Below, in pieces: positions 8,425 through 14,035 of a stretch of DNA of 14,035 nucleotides; within the stretch, counting starts at the first letter, position 1; each line of letters begins with the position of its first letter. A program made the position numbers and the translations under genes. Origin of the DNA: Burkholderiaceae bacterium (lineage in GTDB: Bacteria > Pseudomonadota > Gammaproteobacteria > Burkholderiales > Burkholderiaceae_F). The stretch is taken from positions 1 to 14,035 of the forward strand of contig JACCSD010000040.1 of the NCBI GenBank assembly GCA_013813185.1, in the 5' to 3' direction. A model generated the notes under the pieces. The model worked only from the letters and a program-made list of their open reading frames with translations, made no database searches and had not been told where the DNA came from.

Positions 8425-9909
8425 ATGGGCAAGATCACCGGATTCATCGAGTATCAGCGGCTGGAGGAAGCCGCCGAAGCGCCGCGCGCGCGCACCAAGC
8501 ACTGGCGCGAATTCATCGTGCACCTGACCGACGGTGCCGCCGCGGTGCAGGCCGCGCGCTGCATGGACTGCGGTATTCCGTTTTGCAACCAGGGGTGCCC
8601 GGTCAACAACATCATTCCGGACTTCAACGATCTTGTTTATCGGCAAGACTGGAAGACTGCGCTCGACGTCCTGCACAGCACCAATAACTTCCCCGAATTC
8701 ACTGGCCGCATCTGTCCCGCGCCGTGCGAGGCCGCGTGCACGTTGAACATTCACGACGCACCGGTCGGCATCAAATCGATCGAGCACAAGATCATCGACA
8801 AGGGATGGGAAGAGGGCTGGGTCGTGCCGCAGCCTCCCGAAGTACGCACCGGGAAAACTGTGGCGGTCATCGGTAGCGGCGCGGCCGGACTGGCTGCTGC
8901 GCAGCAGCTCGCACGCGTCGGGCACGACGTCACTGTCTTCGAAAAGAATGATCGCGTCGGCGGGCTTTTGCGCTACGGCATCCCCGATTTCAAAATGGAA
9001 AAGTCGCACATCGATCGCCGCGTCGAGCAAATGACCGCTGAAGGCGTGACTTTTCGCACCGGCGTCGCGGTGGGCGAGCTAGGCGATGCTCCTGTCACGA
9101 ACTGGGCTAGCGAAGCTGTCGAGCCGAAACAATTGCTGGCGGACTTCGACGCAGTGATTCTGGCGGGCGGCGCAGAGCAACCGCGCGACCTGCCGGTCCC
9201 CGGACGCGAATTGGACGGCGTGCACTTTGCGATGGATTTTTTGCCGCTTCAAAACAAAATTGTCGCCGGCGACAAAGTGCGCAATCAAATCGTCGCCACC
9301 GGCAAGCATGTCATCGTCATCGGCGGCGGCGATACCGGGTCGGACTGCGTCGGTACCAGCAATCGGCATGGCGCGAAAAGCGTTACGCAGTGGGAACTGC
9401 TGCCGCAACCGCCGGAAAGCGAGAATAAGCCGCTGACCTGGCCGTATTGGCCGGTCAAGCTGCGCACTTCGAGTTCTCACGAAGAGGGCGTGCAGCGCGA
9501 CTGGGCGATCGCGACCAAGGCCTTTAAAGGCAATTCCGACGGCAAGGTCACGGCCTTGGTGGCGGTGCGAGTGCAATGGCAGATCGACGCGGTCAGCGGG
9601 CGCTCGACGATGGTTGAAGTGCCCGGCTCGGAATTCGAGGTTCCCGCCGACCTGGTGCTATTGGCGATGGGCTTCGTCGCCCCGGTCGGGCCATTTCTGG
9701 ATGGTTTCGGCGTCGCCAAAGACGTGCGCGGCAACGCTCGCGCGAGCACCGACGGCGCGGGCAGTTATCAGACCAGTGTCGACAAGGTGTTTGCCGCAGG
9801 TGACATCCGGCGTGGCCAGTCCTTGATTGTCTGGGCCATACGTGAGGGAAGGCAGTGCGCGCGCGCAGTCGATGAATTCCTGATGGGCAGCAGTTCGCTT
9901 CCTCGATAG
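8425..9909 (+). CDS. gltD: Glutamate synthase (NADPH) small subunit
   Basis: The gene encodes a 494-residue GOGAT beta subunit. It oxidises NADPH at FAD and passes electrons through Fe-S clusters to GltB. The N-terminal cysteine groups are C46, C49, C54, C58 (CMDCGIPFCNQGC) and C97, C101, C105 (CPAPCEAAC). The FAD dinucleotide fold starts at G150 (GSGAAG) followed by VFEKNDRVGGLLRYGIPDFKM. The NADPH fold is at residues 300-305 (GGGDTG). The end shows the conserved FAAGDIRRGQSLIVWAIREGR. The ATG at 8425 follows AGGAA at short spacing, four bases after the upstream stop, and gives the expected N-terminus (MGKITGF). A TTG at 8377 would add 16 unlikely residues overlapping the membrane-protein gene. 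The length is slightly above the usual 470-490. Confidence 0.97.
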   Translation: MGKITGFIEYQRLEEAAEAPRARTKHWREFIVHLTDGAAAVQAARCMDCGIPFCNQGCPVNNIIPDFNDLVYRQDWKTALDVLHSTNNFPEFTGRICPAPCEAACTLNIHDAPVGIKSIEHKIIDKGWEEGWVVPQPPEVRTGKTVAVIGSGAAGLAAAQQLARVGHDVTVFEKNDRVGGLLRYGIPDFKMEKSHIDRRVEQMTAEGVTFRTGVAVGELGDAPVTNWASEAVEPKQLLADFDAVILAGGAEQPRDLPVPGRELDGVHFAMDFLPLQNKIVAGDKVRNQIVATGKHVIVIGGGDTGSDCVGTSNRHGAKSVTQWELLPQPPESENKPLTWPYWPVKLRTSSSHEEGVQRDWAIATKAFKGNSDGKVTALVAVRVQWQIDAVSGRSTMVEVPGSEFEVPADLVLLAMGFVAPVGPFLDGFGVAKDVRGNARASTDGAGSYQTSVDKVFAAGDIRRGQSLIVWAIREGRQCARAVDEFLMGSSSLPR

Positions 9910-9994
9910 CGCGTCCACCGAGTTGGTGCTCTGTTCGCCTTTGTCTTGCCGGCGTTTTTAGGGTAGCGCCAGCCCAGGAAGACGATGGTTGCCG

Positions 9995-10003
9995 TGCGAC
10001 AAT
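9995..10003 (+). promoter_or_regulatory. Possible extended -10 promoter element for the mla operon
   Basis: TGC directly before GACAAT (9998-10003, 4 of 6 to TATAAT) resembles an extended -10 element. No convincing -35 lies 16-18 bases upstream. It is in the 151-bp gap between gltD and mlaF, where an operon promoter would be expected. It is a weak call and mlaF could instead be read through from gltD, since no T-tract terminator separates them. Confidence 0.22.
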
Positions 10004-10004
10004 C

Positions 10005-10040
10005 CGCGCCCGACCGCCGGGGGCGCGCCGCCGCCGCGCC
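10005..10040 (+). repeat. Overlapping GC-rich inverted repeats upstream of mlaF
   Basis: CGCGCCC (10005-10011) can pair with GGGCGCG (10021-10027) around a 9-base loop. The right arm can instead pair, as GGCGCG (10022-10027), with CGCGCC (10035-10040) around a 7-base loop. The two hairpins exclude each other. No T tract follows, so neither is an intrinsic terminator. In GC-rich DNA such short arms can arise by chance. Confidence 0.4.
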
Positions 10041-10060
10041 GGGCCGAAAACAACACCAAG

Positions 10061-10867
10061 ATGAATCACGACGCGCTCGTTCAGATCGATCACGTGACGT
10101 TCGGCTATGACCGGCGCCGCATTGTTTTGCACGACATCACGATGTCATTTCCGCGCGGCAAGGTCATCGCAATCATGGGCGGCTCGGGTTGCGGCAAGAC
10201 GACGCTGCTGCGGTTGATTGGAGGCATGCTGACGCCGCTCAAAGGCAACATCATGTTCGATGGCGAGCACATCAACCCGCGCGATCGCGAGGCGCTGTTT
10301 AGATTGCGGCGGCGCGTGGGATTGTTGTTTCAGTTCGGTGCGCTGTTTACCGATCTGACGGTGTTCGACAATGTGGCGTTCCCCTTGCGTGAGCATACGC
10401 AGCTGCCGGCGGCGATGCTGCGCGACCTGGTGCTGATGAAGCTCAACGCCGTCGGGTTGCGCGGCGCGGCGCAACTCAAGCCCGCGGACCTCTCGGGCGG
10501 TATGGCGCGCCGCGTCGCCTTGGCGCGAGCGATCGCACTCGACCCCGAGTTGATCATGTACGACGAGCCATTTGCCGGGCTCGATCCGATCTCCCTCGGG
10601 GTGGCTGCGAACCTGATCCGCGAGCTTAACGACGCGACCGGGGCGACGTCATTGGTGGTTTCGCACGACGTCAGGGAGTGTTTCAAGATCAGTGACTACG
10701 TCTACGTGATGTCGGCGGGGCGCATCGTCGGTCATGGAACGGCCGCCGAGGTCGAAGCTTCGGATGATGAGGAAGTGCGGCAATTTATTCGCGGCGAGCC
10801 CGATGGCCCGGTCAAGTTTCACTACCCGGCCAAGCCGTTTGCGCAGGACCTCGGGTTGCGCGCATGA
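10061..10867 (+). CDS. mlaF: Phospholipid ABC transporter ATP-binding protein MlaF
   Basis: This 268-residue ATPase powers the MlaFEDB inner-membrane complex, which moves phospholipids between the inner membrane and periplasmic MlaC to keep outer-membrane asymmetry. Walker A is at residues 40-47 (GGSGCGKT). The signature LSGGM is at 144-148, Walker B ends at D168-E169 (LIMYDEPFAGLDP) and the switch histidine is H202 (VVSHDVRE). The LSGGMARRVALARA version is typical of the MlaF/Ttg2A type. The length matches E. coli MlaF (269). The ATG at 10061 is chosen because it gives the family N-terminus (MNHDALVQIDHVTFGY). A TTG at 9989 would add a 24-residue proline- and arginine-rich stretch that is probably leader RNA. 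No clear Shine-Dalgarno is seen. The stop overlaps the mlaE start as ATGA. Confidence 0.95.
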   Translation: MNHDALVQIDHVTFGYDRRRIVLHDITMSFPRGKVIAIMGGSGCGKTTLLRLIGGMLTPLKGNIMFDGEHINPRDREALFRLRRRVGLLFQFGALFTDLTVFDNVAFPLREHTQLPAAMLRDLVLMKLNAVGLRGAAQLKPADLSGGMARRVALARAIALDPELIMYDEPFAGLDPISLGVAANLIRELNDATGATSLVVSHDVRECFKISDYVYVMSAGRIVGHGTAAEVEASDDEEVRQFIRGEPDGPVKFHYPAKPFAQDLGLRA

Positions 10868-11655
10868 GGCCCGGCGACATCCTGCCGCGGCTCGGCGTCC
10901 AGGCGCTTGATTTGCTTCGGGGATTGGGCCACGCCACGTTTTTCGTCATCGATCTGCTGCGCAATTCGCTGTCGGCGATCACGCGCCCGTTCCTGACGAT
11001 CGCGCAGATCCATGCGATCGGCAATCGATCTTTGGTGATCATTATGGCGTCCGGTCTGGCGGTCGGATTCGTCCTTGCGCTGCAGGGCTATTACACGCTG
11101 AGCCGCTATGGGGCGACGGCGTCGTTGGGGCTGGTGGTCGCGCTCTCGCTGGTGCGCGAGCTGGGACCCGTGGTCACGGCATTGTTGTTCGCCGGTCGCG
11201 CCGGCACGTCGCTTACGGCGGAAATAGGCTTGATGAAAGCCGGCGAGCAACTGGCGGCGATGGAAATGATGGCGGTCGATCCCAAGGCACGGGTGCTCGC
11301 GCCGCGCCTGCTGGCGGGGCTGATCGCGATGCCGCTGCTGGCCGCGCTGTTTTCTGCGATCGGAATACTCGGCGGCTACGTGGTCGGCGTGCTGATGATC
11401 GGTATCGATTCCGGCGCATTCTGGTCGCAGATGCAAAATGGAGTCGACGCGATCGATGACGTCGGTAACGGCATGGTCAAGAGTTTTGTTTTCGGCATTG
11501 CGTGCACGGTCACAGCCTTGTATCAAGGGTTTGAAGCGACGCCGACACCCGAGGGAGTGTCGGAAGCGACCACGCGTACGGTCGTCATTTCGTCGCTGTT
11601 GGTCCTTGGGCTGGACTTCGTATTGACGGCCCTTATGTTCACCGCGCCGAGCTAG
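10864..11655 (+). CDS. mlaE: Phospholipid ABC transporter permease MlaE
   Basis: This 263-residue integral inner-membrane protein is the permease of the MlaFEDB complex. The MlaE-family hallmark is the loop and helix starting at R98 (RELGPVVTALLFAGRAGTSLTAEIG), followed by EQLAAMEMMAVDPKARVLAPRL, which includes the region that contacts the ATPase. Hydrophobic segments are evident around residues 58-75, 79-95, 100-113, 150-180 and 235-258. An amphipathic N-terminal helix (LPRLGVQALDLLRGLGHATFFVIDLLRNS) precedes them, as in the family. The length matches E. coli MlaE (260). The ATG overlaps the mlaF stop by four bases, suggesting coupled translation of ATPase and permease. Confidence 0.95.
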   Translation: MRPGDILPRLGVQALDLLRGLGHATFFVIDLLRNSLSAITRPFLTIAQIHAIGNRSLVIIMASGLAVGFVLALQGYYTLSRYGATASLGLVVALSLVRELGPVVTALLFAGRAGTSLTAEIGLMKAGEQLAAMEMMAVDPKARVLAPRLLAGLIAMPLLAALFSAIGILGGYVVGVLMIGIDSGAFWSQMQNGVDAIDDVGNGMVKSFVFGIACTVTALYQGFEATPTPEGVSEATTRTVVISSLLVLGLDFVLTALMFTAPS

Positions 11656-11664
11656 CTCTCAGAT

Positions 11665-11669
11665 GGAGG
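11665..11669 (+). promoter_or_regulatory. Ribosome binding site of mlaD
   Basis: GGAGG ends six bases before the ATG at 11676. It is the strongest Shine-Dalgarno in the window. It favours that ATG over the in-frame TTG at 11673. Confidence 0.75.
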
Positions 11670-11675
11670 CGATTG

Positions 11676-12161
11676 ATGGGACGTAGAGGAGTTGAAACGC
11701 TGGTAGGGCTGTTTGTTCTGCTCGGCATTCTGGCGATCTTGTTTTTGGCGCTGCGTGCCGCCAACCTGGGCAATTTTGTGATCGGCGAAACGTATCTGAT
11801 CACGGCGCGCTTCGACAACATTGGCGGTTTGAAGGTGCGCTCACCGGTCAAGAGTGCAGGTGTGACGGTCGGCCGCATCAAGGCGATCGCGCTCGACACG
11901 AACACCTATCAAGGCAGAGTCACGATGGAACTCGAGCAGGGGATGCTGTTCCCCAGTGATACGTCGGCCAAAATTCTGACTTCAGGGCTGCTCGGTGACC
12001 AGTTCATCGGTTTGGTACCCGGCGGATCGGATAAGAACCTGGAGGAAGGCGCCGAGATCAAGCTTACGCAATCGGCCGTGCTGCTCGAAAATCTGATCGG
12101 CCAGTTCTTGTATAACAAGGCGGCAGATCCCCCGGATGCTGCGCCTGCGCCCGCCAAGTAA
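11676..12161 (+). CDS. mlaD: MCE-domain phospholipid-binding protein MlaD
   Basis: This 161-residue protein has one N-terminal membrane anchor (about residues 9-26) and a periplasmic MCE domain. MlaD forms a hexameric ring on MlaE with a hydrophobic channel for phospholipids. The MCE core is visible from residue 40 (YLITARFDNIGGLKVRSPVKSAGVTVGRI) and again at SGLLGDQFIGLVPGG. The protein ends in a short alanine- and proline-rich tail (DPPDAAPAPAK). It is somewhat shorter than E. coli MlaD (183), mostly at the C-terminus. The start is set by GGAGG at 11665-11669. The gene begins 20 bases after mlaE and ends 50 bases before mlaA. Confidence 0.95.
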   Translation: MGRRGVETLVGLFVLLGILAILFLALRAANLGNFVIGETYLITARFDNIGGLKVRSPVKSAGVTVGRIKAIALDTNTYQGRVTMELEQGMLFPSDTSAKILTSGLLGDQFIGLVPGGSDKNLEEGAEIKLTQSAVLLENLIGQFLYNKAADPPDAAPAPAK

Positions 12162-12211
12162 TCGGGTGCGGCGCTTGCCCATGGCCCTTTACCAAAATTG
12201 CTGACGAACGC

Positions 12212-13039
12212 ATGTTGACCTCTCTGTTCCGCCGCTCAGCCGCGCCGCTATCCATCGTGGCAATGGTGCTGTCGGGCTGTGCCACCGTGCCGGCCGACTC
12301 CGGCAACGATGCTCGTGACCCGATCGAATCGTTCAATCGTCAGGTTTTCGAGTTCAATGACGTCGTCGATCGCGCGGTGTTGAAGCCGGTCGCGCAGGCG
12401 TATGAGTACGTGTTGCCCGAGCCTGTCCGCGATTGCATCAGCAATATCTTCAGCAATTTCCGCGAACCGTCTAACGCGGTGAACAATCTGTTGCAGGGCA
12501 AGCCGATCGATGCGGTTTCCGATACCTGCCGCTTCGTTGTCAACAGCACAGTGGGACTGCTGGGGTGCTTCGACCCCGCGCGGCAAATGGGACTCGAGAA
12601 ACACAATGAAGACTTCGGGCAGACGCTCGGCCGTTGGGGTATCGGCACCGGGCCGTACCTGGTCGTGCCGATACTGGGTCCAAGCACCGTGCGCGATGCC
12701 ATCGGCATTTACGGCGCCGAACCGTACTTGGACATCAACTTTTACATCGACAACATCCGCGTTCGAAACGCGATTCTCGGCACGCGCATCGTGAATCAGC
12801 GCGCCGAGCTGCTGCCAACGGACGATCTGATTTCGGGCGCTGCACTCGATAAGTATCGCTTCATCCGTGACGGCTATTTGCAGCGCCGGCGAAGTCTGGT
12901 GTACGACGGTAGCCCGCCCCCGGCAGCGCAGGAAGTTTCTCCGTCAACGTCGCCGGGCGGTCCACCGCCGGCCGACCCGAGCGTTAAGAAGGAGGTGGTA
13001 CCACCACCGTCGGGCACGCCAGCGCCGGCAAGTAAGTAG
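12212..13039 (+). CDS. mlaA: Outer-membrane lipoprotein MlaA (VacJ)
   Basis: This 275-residue lipoprotein, in E. coli bound to trimeric porins, removes misplaced phospholipids from the outer leaflet and hands them to MlaC. A signal peptide ends in the lipobox LSGC, with C23 as lipidated residue and alanine at +2, consistent with outer-membrane sorting. Family blocks are DPIESFNRQVFEFND (36-50), FREPSNAVNNLLQGK (83-97) and GRWGIGTGPYLVVPILGPSTVRDAIG. Odd points are three further cysteines (C75, C106, C119), not usual in this family as I know it, and a proline-rich tail from about residue 234 that makes it longer than E. coli MlaA (251). In E. coli mlaA is elsewhere on the chromosome, while here it sits between mlaD and mlaC. 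The Shine-Dalgarno is weak. Confidence 0.95.
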   Translation: MLTSLFRRSAAPLSIVAMVLSGCATVPADSGNDARDPIESFNRQVFEFNDVVDRAVLKPVAQAYEYVLPEPVRDCISNIFSNFREPSNAVNNLLQGKPIDAVSDTCRFVVNSTVGLLGCFDPARQMGLEKHNEDFGQTLGRWGIGTGPYLVVPILGPSTVRDAIGIYGAEPYLDINFYIDNIRVRNAILGTRIVNQRAELLPTDDLISGAALDKYRFIRDGYLQRRRSLVYDGSPPPAAQEVSPSTSPGGPPPADPSVKKEVVPPPSGTPAPASK

Positions 13040-13114
13040 GGGCTGGCGGCTGAACAAACCGCACTGGCTCCAGTCTGAACACTACCTCCAAGAACCTTCA
13101 AGAGACGAATCACG

Positions 13115-13744
13115 ATGCAATTTCTTAAATCCTTACTGTTTACTTTCGCGGCTTCAACCCTGGTTATTTCCGCCGCTCATGCGCAGGCGCCGAACGCGGC
13201 ACCCGACGCGATGGTGCGCGATCTGTCCAACGAAGTGTTAAGTGCCATCAAGGCCGACCAGGCGTTGAAATCCGGCGACGCCAACCGTGTACAGAAGCTG
13301 GTCGACGAAAAAGTCCTGCCGTACACCGATTTCCAGAAGATGACGCAGTTATCGGTGGGTCCCGGTTGGCGCAATGCGACACCCGAGCAACGCGCTGCGC
13401 TGACACGCGAGTTTCGTACTCTGCTGGTCCGGACGTACAGCGGTGCGCTGGGGCAAGTCAGTGATCACAAGGTCGAGTTGCGGCCGTTCCGCGCGCAACC
13501 GACCGATACCGATGTGATTGTCCGCACGCAGGTGGTGGCGTCGCGCGGCGACCCGATCCAACTCGACTATCGGCTCGAAAAGGCCGACGGCGGCTGGAAA
13601 ATTTACGACATCAACATTCTTGGTGTCTGGCTGGTCGAAAACTACAAGTCGCAATTCAGCTCGCAGGTCAACTCGAGCGGAATCGACGGCTTGATCAAGA
13701 CGCTGACCGAGCGCAATAGCCAGCTGGCGCAGAAAAAAGCGTAA
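13115..13744 (+). CDS. mlaC: Periplasmic phospholipid-binding protein MlaC
   Basis: This 209-residue soluble periplasmic shuttle (Tol_Tol_Ttg2/MlaC family) carries phospholipid between MlaA at the outer membrane and MlaD at the inner membrane. A Sec signal peptide covers residues 1-23 with likely cleavage after AHA. Family features include VDEKVLPYTDFQKMTQLSVGPGWRNATPEQRAALTREFRTLLVRTYSGAL and, later, DYRLEKADGGWKIYDINILGVWLVENYKSQF. Both are strong MlaC hallmarks. The length matches E. coli MlaC (211). The ATG at 13115 gives a complete signal peptide, and only a weak AGAGA-like Shine-Dalgarno precedes it. The gene lies 75 bases after mlaA and eight bases before mlaB. Confidence 0.95.
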   Translation: MQFLKSLLFTFAASTLVISAAHAQAPNAAPDAMVRDLSNEVLSAIKADQALKSGDANRVQKLVDEKVLPYTDFQKMTQLSVGPGWRNATPEQRAALTREFRTLLVRTYSGALGQVSDHKVELRPFRAQPTDTDVIVRTQVVASRGDPIQLDYRLEKADGGWKIYDINILGVWLVENYKSQFSSQVNSSGIDGLIKTLTERNSQLAQKKA

Positions 13745-13752
13745 AGCTTGTG

Positions 13753-14035
13753 ATGCGGATCGAGGCGGACGACATGAGTCTGGCGAACGCGGCCCAACTC
13801 GCCGAGCTCGGCATGGCCGCGATCCGGGCCGGCGATGCCTCGTTCGATCTATCCGCCGTGCGCACGTGCGATTCGTCTGCGCTGGTGGTCCTGCTGGCGT
13901 GGCAGCGCACTGCGCTTGCCGCCGGACGCTCGTTAGAAGTGTCCGGCGTTCCGGCCGACATGTTGAGCCTGGCGACCGTTTACGGTGTCGAAAGCATTCT
14001 GCCGATCTCGGGCCCCGCTCGCCCCGCGCCGACTA
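13753..14035 (+). CDS. mlaB: STAS-domain protein MlaB, C-terminus cut by window end
   Basis: An open frame gives 94 codons without a stop before the window ends, close to the full length of E. coli MlaB (97). MlaB is a small cytoplasmic STAS protein that binds MlaF and is needed for activity and stability of the transporter. The STAS core is visible: FDLSAVRTCDSSALVVLLAW at 31-50, with D40-S41-S42 at the conserved loop, then an LEVSGVPADMLSLATVYGVESILPI segment. The start could be ATG 13753 or GTG 13750. A later ATG at 13774 has a better GAGGCGG ribosome site but would remove the first strand. The call rests on the STAS pattern plus the position directly after mlaC. Confidence 0.85.
   Translation, partial: MRIEADDMSLANAAQLAELGMAAIRAGDASFDLSAVRTCDSSALVVLLAWQRTALAAGRSLEVSGVPADMLSLATVYGVESILPISGPARPAPT

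Noticed and set aside
8203..9030. 275-codon open frame on the minus strand across the membrane-protein gene and gltD
   Set aside because: It overlaps two better supported + strand genes and shows no domain or coding signal of its own.
9989..10060. N-terminal extension of MlaF from a TTG
   Set aside because: The added 24 residues are Pro/Arg-rich and encoded by the inverted-repeat region. MlaF homologues begin near the ATG at 10061.
13695..13961. Minus-strand open frame opposite the end of mlaC and mlaB
   Set aside because: The + strand here reads as a STAS domain in the expected operon position. The minus frame is Ser/Ala/Arg-rich with no motif.
1..14035. Mobile elements, CRISPR arrays, tRNA or rRNA genes, phage or defence genes
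   Set aside because: Reading both strands showed no transposase, regular repeat array, tRNA cloverleaf or island-like change in composition. The window is filled with core genes in a syntenic order.

Overview
The window is an unbroken run of housekeeping genes, all on the + strand, from a GC-rich Gram-negative bacterium. The gene set and order point to a betaproteobacterium, most likely Burkholderiales: pilQ end, aroK, aroB, dgt, gltB, a small membrane-protein gene, gltD, then mlaF-mlaE-mlaD-mlaA-mlaC-mlaB with mlaA inside the operon. The order assignment rests on my knowledge of gene arrangement, not on a search.

Region 1 (1-3148): the C-terminus of a type IV pilus secretin (PilQ) ends at an intrinsic terminator. 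Shikimate kinase (aroK) and 3-dehydroquinate synthase (aroB) follow, and then an HD-domain dNTP triphosphohydrolase (dgt) whose likely GTG start overlaps the aroB stop by 4 bases. aroK and aroB supply two steps of chorismate synthesis, and dgt acts on dNTP pools.

Region 2 (3149-9909): a 122-bp gap with a plausible sigma-70 promoter precedes gltB, the glutamate synthase large subunit. An unrecognised 131-139-residue membrane protein follows, then gltD, the small subunit. Together GltB and GltD make glutamate from glutamine and 2-oxoglutarate using NADPH. The membrane protein between them is the only gene here I cannot name.

Region 3 (9910-14035): after a 151-bp gap with GC-rich inverted repeats comes a complete Mla lipid-transport operon, with only the last residues of MlaB cut off by the window end. 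MlaF (ATPase), MlaE (permease), MlaD (MCE protein) and MlaB (STAS protein) form the inner-membrane complex. MlaC is the periplasmic phospholipid shuttle and MlaA is the outer-membrane lipoprotein.

I see no mobile elements, CRISPR arrays, tRNA or rRNA genes, frameshifted genes or gene-free stretches over 300 bases. I find no convincing previously undescribed system. The points that deserve a second look are the membrane protein between gltB and gltD, the terminator directly in front of aroK, possible alternative hairpins ahead of mlaF, and three cysteines plus a proline-rich tail in MlaA.
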